6,719 nucleotides of DNA from Sphingomonadales bacterium (GTDB lineage: Bacteria; Pseudomonadota; Alphaproteobacteria; Sphingomonadales; Sphingomonadaceae): assembly GCA_017304125.1 (NCBI GenBank), contig JAFKLV010000096.1, forward strand, positions 1 to 6,719, given 5' to 3'. Below are positions 4,551-6,719 of this stretch, in pieces. Within the stretch, counting starts at the first letter, position 1, and each line of letters starts with the position of its first letter. The notes beneath the pieces were generated by a model. That model was given only the letters and a program-made list of their open reading frames with translations. It did no database searches and was not told the DNA's origin. Both the position numbers and the translations under genes were made by a program.

Positions 4551-6719
4551 GCGCCGGCCCCGAACGGCAGGGCGCGCAGGCGCTTGCCCGTCACCGTGGC
4601 GAGCGCATTGGCCACCGCCGGGGCGACCGCAACCATGCCGATATCGCCCACCCCACCCGCGTCGGCATTGCTCGGCAGCAATTCGACGGTGATGTCGGGG
4701 GTATCGGCGAGCCGCGGCAGGCCAAGCTGGCCCAGCCGGCGCGCGGTGACGAGGTTGCGTTCGAACTCCACCGCTCTGCCGGTGGCCGCAGCGAGCCCGA
4801 AGATCAACCCGCCCTCGATCTGCTGGCGGATCAGATCGGGATTGACCTGCCGCCCGCAATCGACCGCCGCCACCAGCCGCTCGACCCGCGGGCGACCGTG
4901 GTCGTCGATCGACGCTTCGGCCATCACCGCGACATAGCTGCCGGCCATCGCGTGACAGGCGATGCCCTGTCCGCTGCCCTCGCTGCCGCCGTCCCACCCG
5001 CCGAGCGACGCCGCGGTCGACAGGCAGCGCGCGAGCCGCGCATCGCGCAGCATCCCGATCCGCCACGACATCGGCTCCGTGCCTGCGCGATGCGCCAGCT
5101 CGTCGATGAAACATTCGGTGAAGAAACAGGTATAGCCGTGCGCGCCGCCGCGCAGATGCCCGGTGGCCAGCCCGATCTGTGCCGGGTGATGCTCGATCAG
5201 GCATCCGCCCATGCGATAGGCCGGCACGGCCCCGGCGACCGCATAGCCGTCGGCATTGTCCGGCAGCGCCAGCGCCGCTTTGACCAGCGCATCGCCCGGC
5301 ATCAGCCGCGCGGCAAGCTCGCGCCCGGTGGCGGGCGCGGCGATCTGCGCGCGCCAGCCGAGGATCGCGCCATTGCCGCCGAGCCGCGCGGTCATCCGCG
5401 CGCGCGCCGGCGCCCGCACGCAATCGCGCGCCAGCGCCTCGCGCCGCGACCAGACGAGCTGCACCGGGCGCTTGGTCTTGGCCGCGACGATCGCCGCCTG
5501 CACCGCAACCTCGCATTCCAGCGCCGCGCCGAACGAGCCGCCGATCAAGGTCGGGTGGAGGATCACCGCCCCCGGCGCGATGCCGATCGCGCGCGCCGCC
5601 GCCTCGCGCGCCAGCCCCGGCGCCTGCGTGCCGAGCCACAATTCAAGCCGGTCGCCGTGGAACCAGGCGGTCGCGCACGGCGGCTCGATCGCGGCGTGAA
5701 ACGCCGGAGCGACATGGTAATCCGCGGTGATCCGGCCGGGGCCATCCATCACCGCGGCAATGTCGCCGGTCTTGGCGAAGCGCTCCCCCGGCCGCGCCAG
5801 CGCGGCATCGAGCGCGGTCGCGATATGGCGATCGTCGATCGGCGCGCCATGGGTCGCGAAGCGCGGCGCAAGCGCGGTGAGCGCGCGGTTCGCCGCCCAC
5901 CAATTGTTCGCCAGCGCGGCGACCCAGCGCTCATTCTCGACCACCGCGATCATCCCCGGCACCCGCCCGGCCGCGGCCTTGTCGACCCGCACCAGCCGCG
6001 ACTCCCCGACCGGGCCCTGCATGATGCTGGCGAACACCATATCGGGCAGCCGCACATCGGCGGCGAAGGTTGCCGAGCCGTCGACCTTCGCCGGTACGTC
6101 GAGCCGCGGGAGCGATCGCCCGGTCAGCCGCCCCTCGTCGCCGACGCGCATCGGCAGTTCGCCGGGCAGGTCGAGGTCCACCGCCTCCGCCGCCAGATCG
6201 GCGAAGCGCAGCTTGTTCTTGCCCGCGGTGACGAAGCCGGCACCGGTCTCGCACGTCTCCCAGTCGACGCCCCAGCGCTTCGCCGCCGCCTTGCACAACA
6301 GCACGCGCGCCGCCGCGCCCGCCGCGCGCAGCGCCGGCTCGAACTGCCGCACCGAGGTCGAGCCGCCGGTCAGCATCAGCGCGCCGCGCACGGCATGCTC
6401 GCGGCGCAGCGCCGCGGGGATGCGATCGAAGGCGCCGGCGAACAGAATGTCGGCGGCGAGCGGGTTGGCATAGAGCGGGTTGAGCGGCGCGGGCTCGACC
6501 GCGATCGTGCGCCAGTCGGCGCCAAGCTCATCGGCGAGGATCTGCGGCAGCGCGGTCCACACGCCCTGCCCGTGCTCGGCCTGCGGCACCGCAACGGTCA
6601 CCTGGCCGTCGGTCGCGATCTTGAGCCAGGCATTGTAGATCGTCTCGCCCGGCGCGGCGGCGAGATTGGGCGCAAAGCTGCGCGGCCACACCGCCCAGGC
6701 GACCAGCAGCCCTACCCCC
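4547..6719 (-). CDS. Xanthine dehydrogenase family molybdopterin-binding subunit, isoquinoline 1-oxidoreductase beta-like (N-terminus cut by window edge)
   Basis: This is the large catalytic subunit type of the molybdenum hydroxylases that bind molybdopterin cytosine dinucleotide and hydroxylate N-heterocycles or oxidise aldehydes. Such subunits normally pair with a small [2Fe-2S] protein, which is not in the window. There are 723 codons visible, and the frame is open to the right edge. The first visible residues, GVGLLVAWAVWP, look like the hydrophobic core of a Tat signal or membrane anchor typical of this family, so roughly 15-40 residues, probably including a twin-arginine motif, lie outside. 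Numbering from the first complete codon, the family motifs are EHGQGVWTALPQ (48-59), TGGSTSVR (117-124), RLDVPAKVDGSATFAADVRLP, the cofactor glycine loop read here as GGSFGAA (393-399), FIDELAH, AAVDCGRQVNPDLIRQQIEGG (from about 617), and the C-terminal GVGDIG, where the family's catalytic Glu is Asp (residue 692). The substrate is unknown; isoquinoline is only the name-giving family member. Family assignment is firm. Activity is less certain because of the altered motifs. Confidence 0.9.
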   Translation of the reverse strand, partial: GVGLLVAWAVWPRSFAPNLAAAPGETIYNAWLKIATDGQVTVAVPQAEHGQGVWTALPQILADELGADWRTIAVEPAPLNPLYANPLAADILFAGAFDRIPAALRREHAVRGALMLTGGSTSVRQFEPALRAAGAAARVLLCKAAAKRWGVDWETCETGAGFVTAGKNKLRFADLAAEAVDLDLPGELPMRVGDEGRLTGRSLPRLDVPAKVDGSATFAADVRLPDMVFASIMQGPVGESRLVRVDKAAAGRVPGMIAVVENERWVAALANNWWAANRALTALAPRFATHGAPIDDRHIATALDAALARPGERFAKTGDIAAVMDGPGRITADYHVAPAFHAAIEPPCATAWFHGDRLELWLGTQAPGLAREAAARAIGIAPGAVILHPTLIGGSFGAALECEVAVQAAIVAAKTKRPVQLVWSRREALARDCVRAPARARMTARLGGNGAILGWRAQIAAPATGRELAARLMPGDALVKAALALPDNADGYAVAGAVPAYRMGGCLIEHHPAQIGLATGHLRGGAHGYTCFFTECFIDELAHRAGTEPMSWRIGMLRDARLARCLSTAASLGGWDGGSEGSGQGIACHAMAGSYVAVMAEASIDDHGRPRVERLVAAVDCGRQVNPDLIRQQIEGGLIFGLAAATGRAVEFERNLVTARRLGQLGLPRLADTPDITVELLPSNADAGGVGDIGMVAVAPAVANALATVTGKRLRALPFGAGA

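Noticed and set aside
4551..5639. Minus-strand frame upstream of hemH, open through to 5639, which would make a 697-residue fusion protein
   Set aside because: The added part is an Arg/Ala/Gly-rich out-of-frame reading of the molybdoenzyme gene. HemH homology starts at the ATG at 4550.
4547..6691. Start of the molybdoenzyme at the GTG at 6691
   Set aside because: The frame stays open to the window edge and encodes a hydrophobic signal-like segment before that GTG, so the true start is beyond 6719.
1..6719. CRISPR arrays, tRNA or rRNA genes, transposases, toxin-antitoxin or defence genes
   Set aside because: None was found on either strand. The four metabolic genes and one 230-bp spacer account for practically all of the sequence.

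Overview
The window is GC-rich (roughly two thirds or more G+C by eye) and reads like an alphaproteobacterial chromosome, most likely a Sphingomonas-like member of the Sphingomonadales. This placement is an inference from the protein variants, the codon usage and the short palindromes in the spacer; no rRNA or other marker gene is present. All four genes lie on the minus strand and together fill almost the whole window. Every long plus-strand open frame lies antisense to one of them.

In the direction of transcription (right to left) the genes are: (1) 4547-6719, the large molybdopterin-binding subunit of a xanthine dehydrogenase / isoquinoline 1-oxidoreductase (IorB-like) family enzyme, cut at its N-terminus by the window edge; (2) 3546-4550, ferrochelatase hemH, whose ATG overlaps the stop of gene 1 in an ATGA arrangement; (3) 2791-3513, an acetoacetyl-CoA reductase (phaB), 32 bp after hemH, with a clear ribosome-binding site; (4) 1-2560, glnD, the PII uridylyltransferase / uridylyl-removing enzyme, cut at its C-terminus by the window edge. 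Genes 1 to 3 look like one transcription unit.

The only sizeable non-coding stretch is the 230 bp spacer 2561-2790 between phaB and glnD. It is crowded with palindromes: an 11-bp stem-loop at 2623-2649, another at 2672-2698, a bulged hairpin at 2703-2723, and a set of nested palindromes at 2734-2790 that can fold into a compact three-way junction ending on the base next to the phaB stop codon. No canonical U-tract follows any of them. They look like dispersed palindromic repeats that may also insulate the two transcription units.

Functionally these are housekeeping and core-metabolism genes: the last step of heme synthesis, 3-hydroxybutyryl-CoA supply for polyhydroxybutyrate, nitrogen sensing, and a periplasmic-type molybdenum hydroxylase. 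No defence system, mobile-element gene, CRISPR array or RNA gene is visible. The two points most worth a second look are the palindromic spacer and the altered active-site motifs of the molybdoenzyme (Asp in place of the family's catalytic Glu, and GGSFGAA in place of GGGFGRR).
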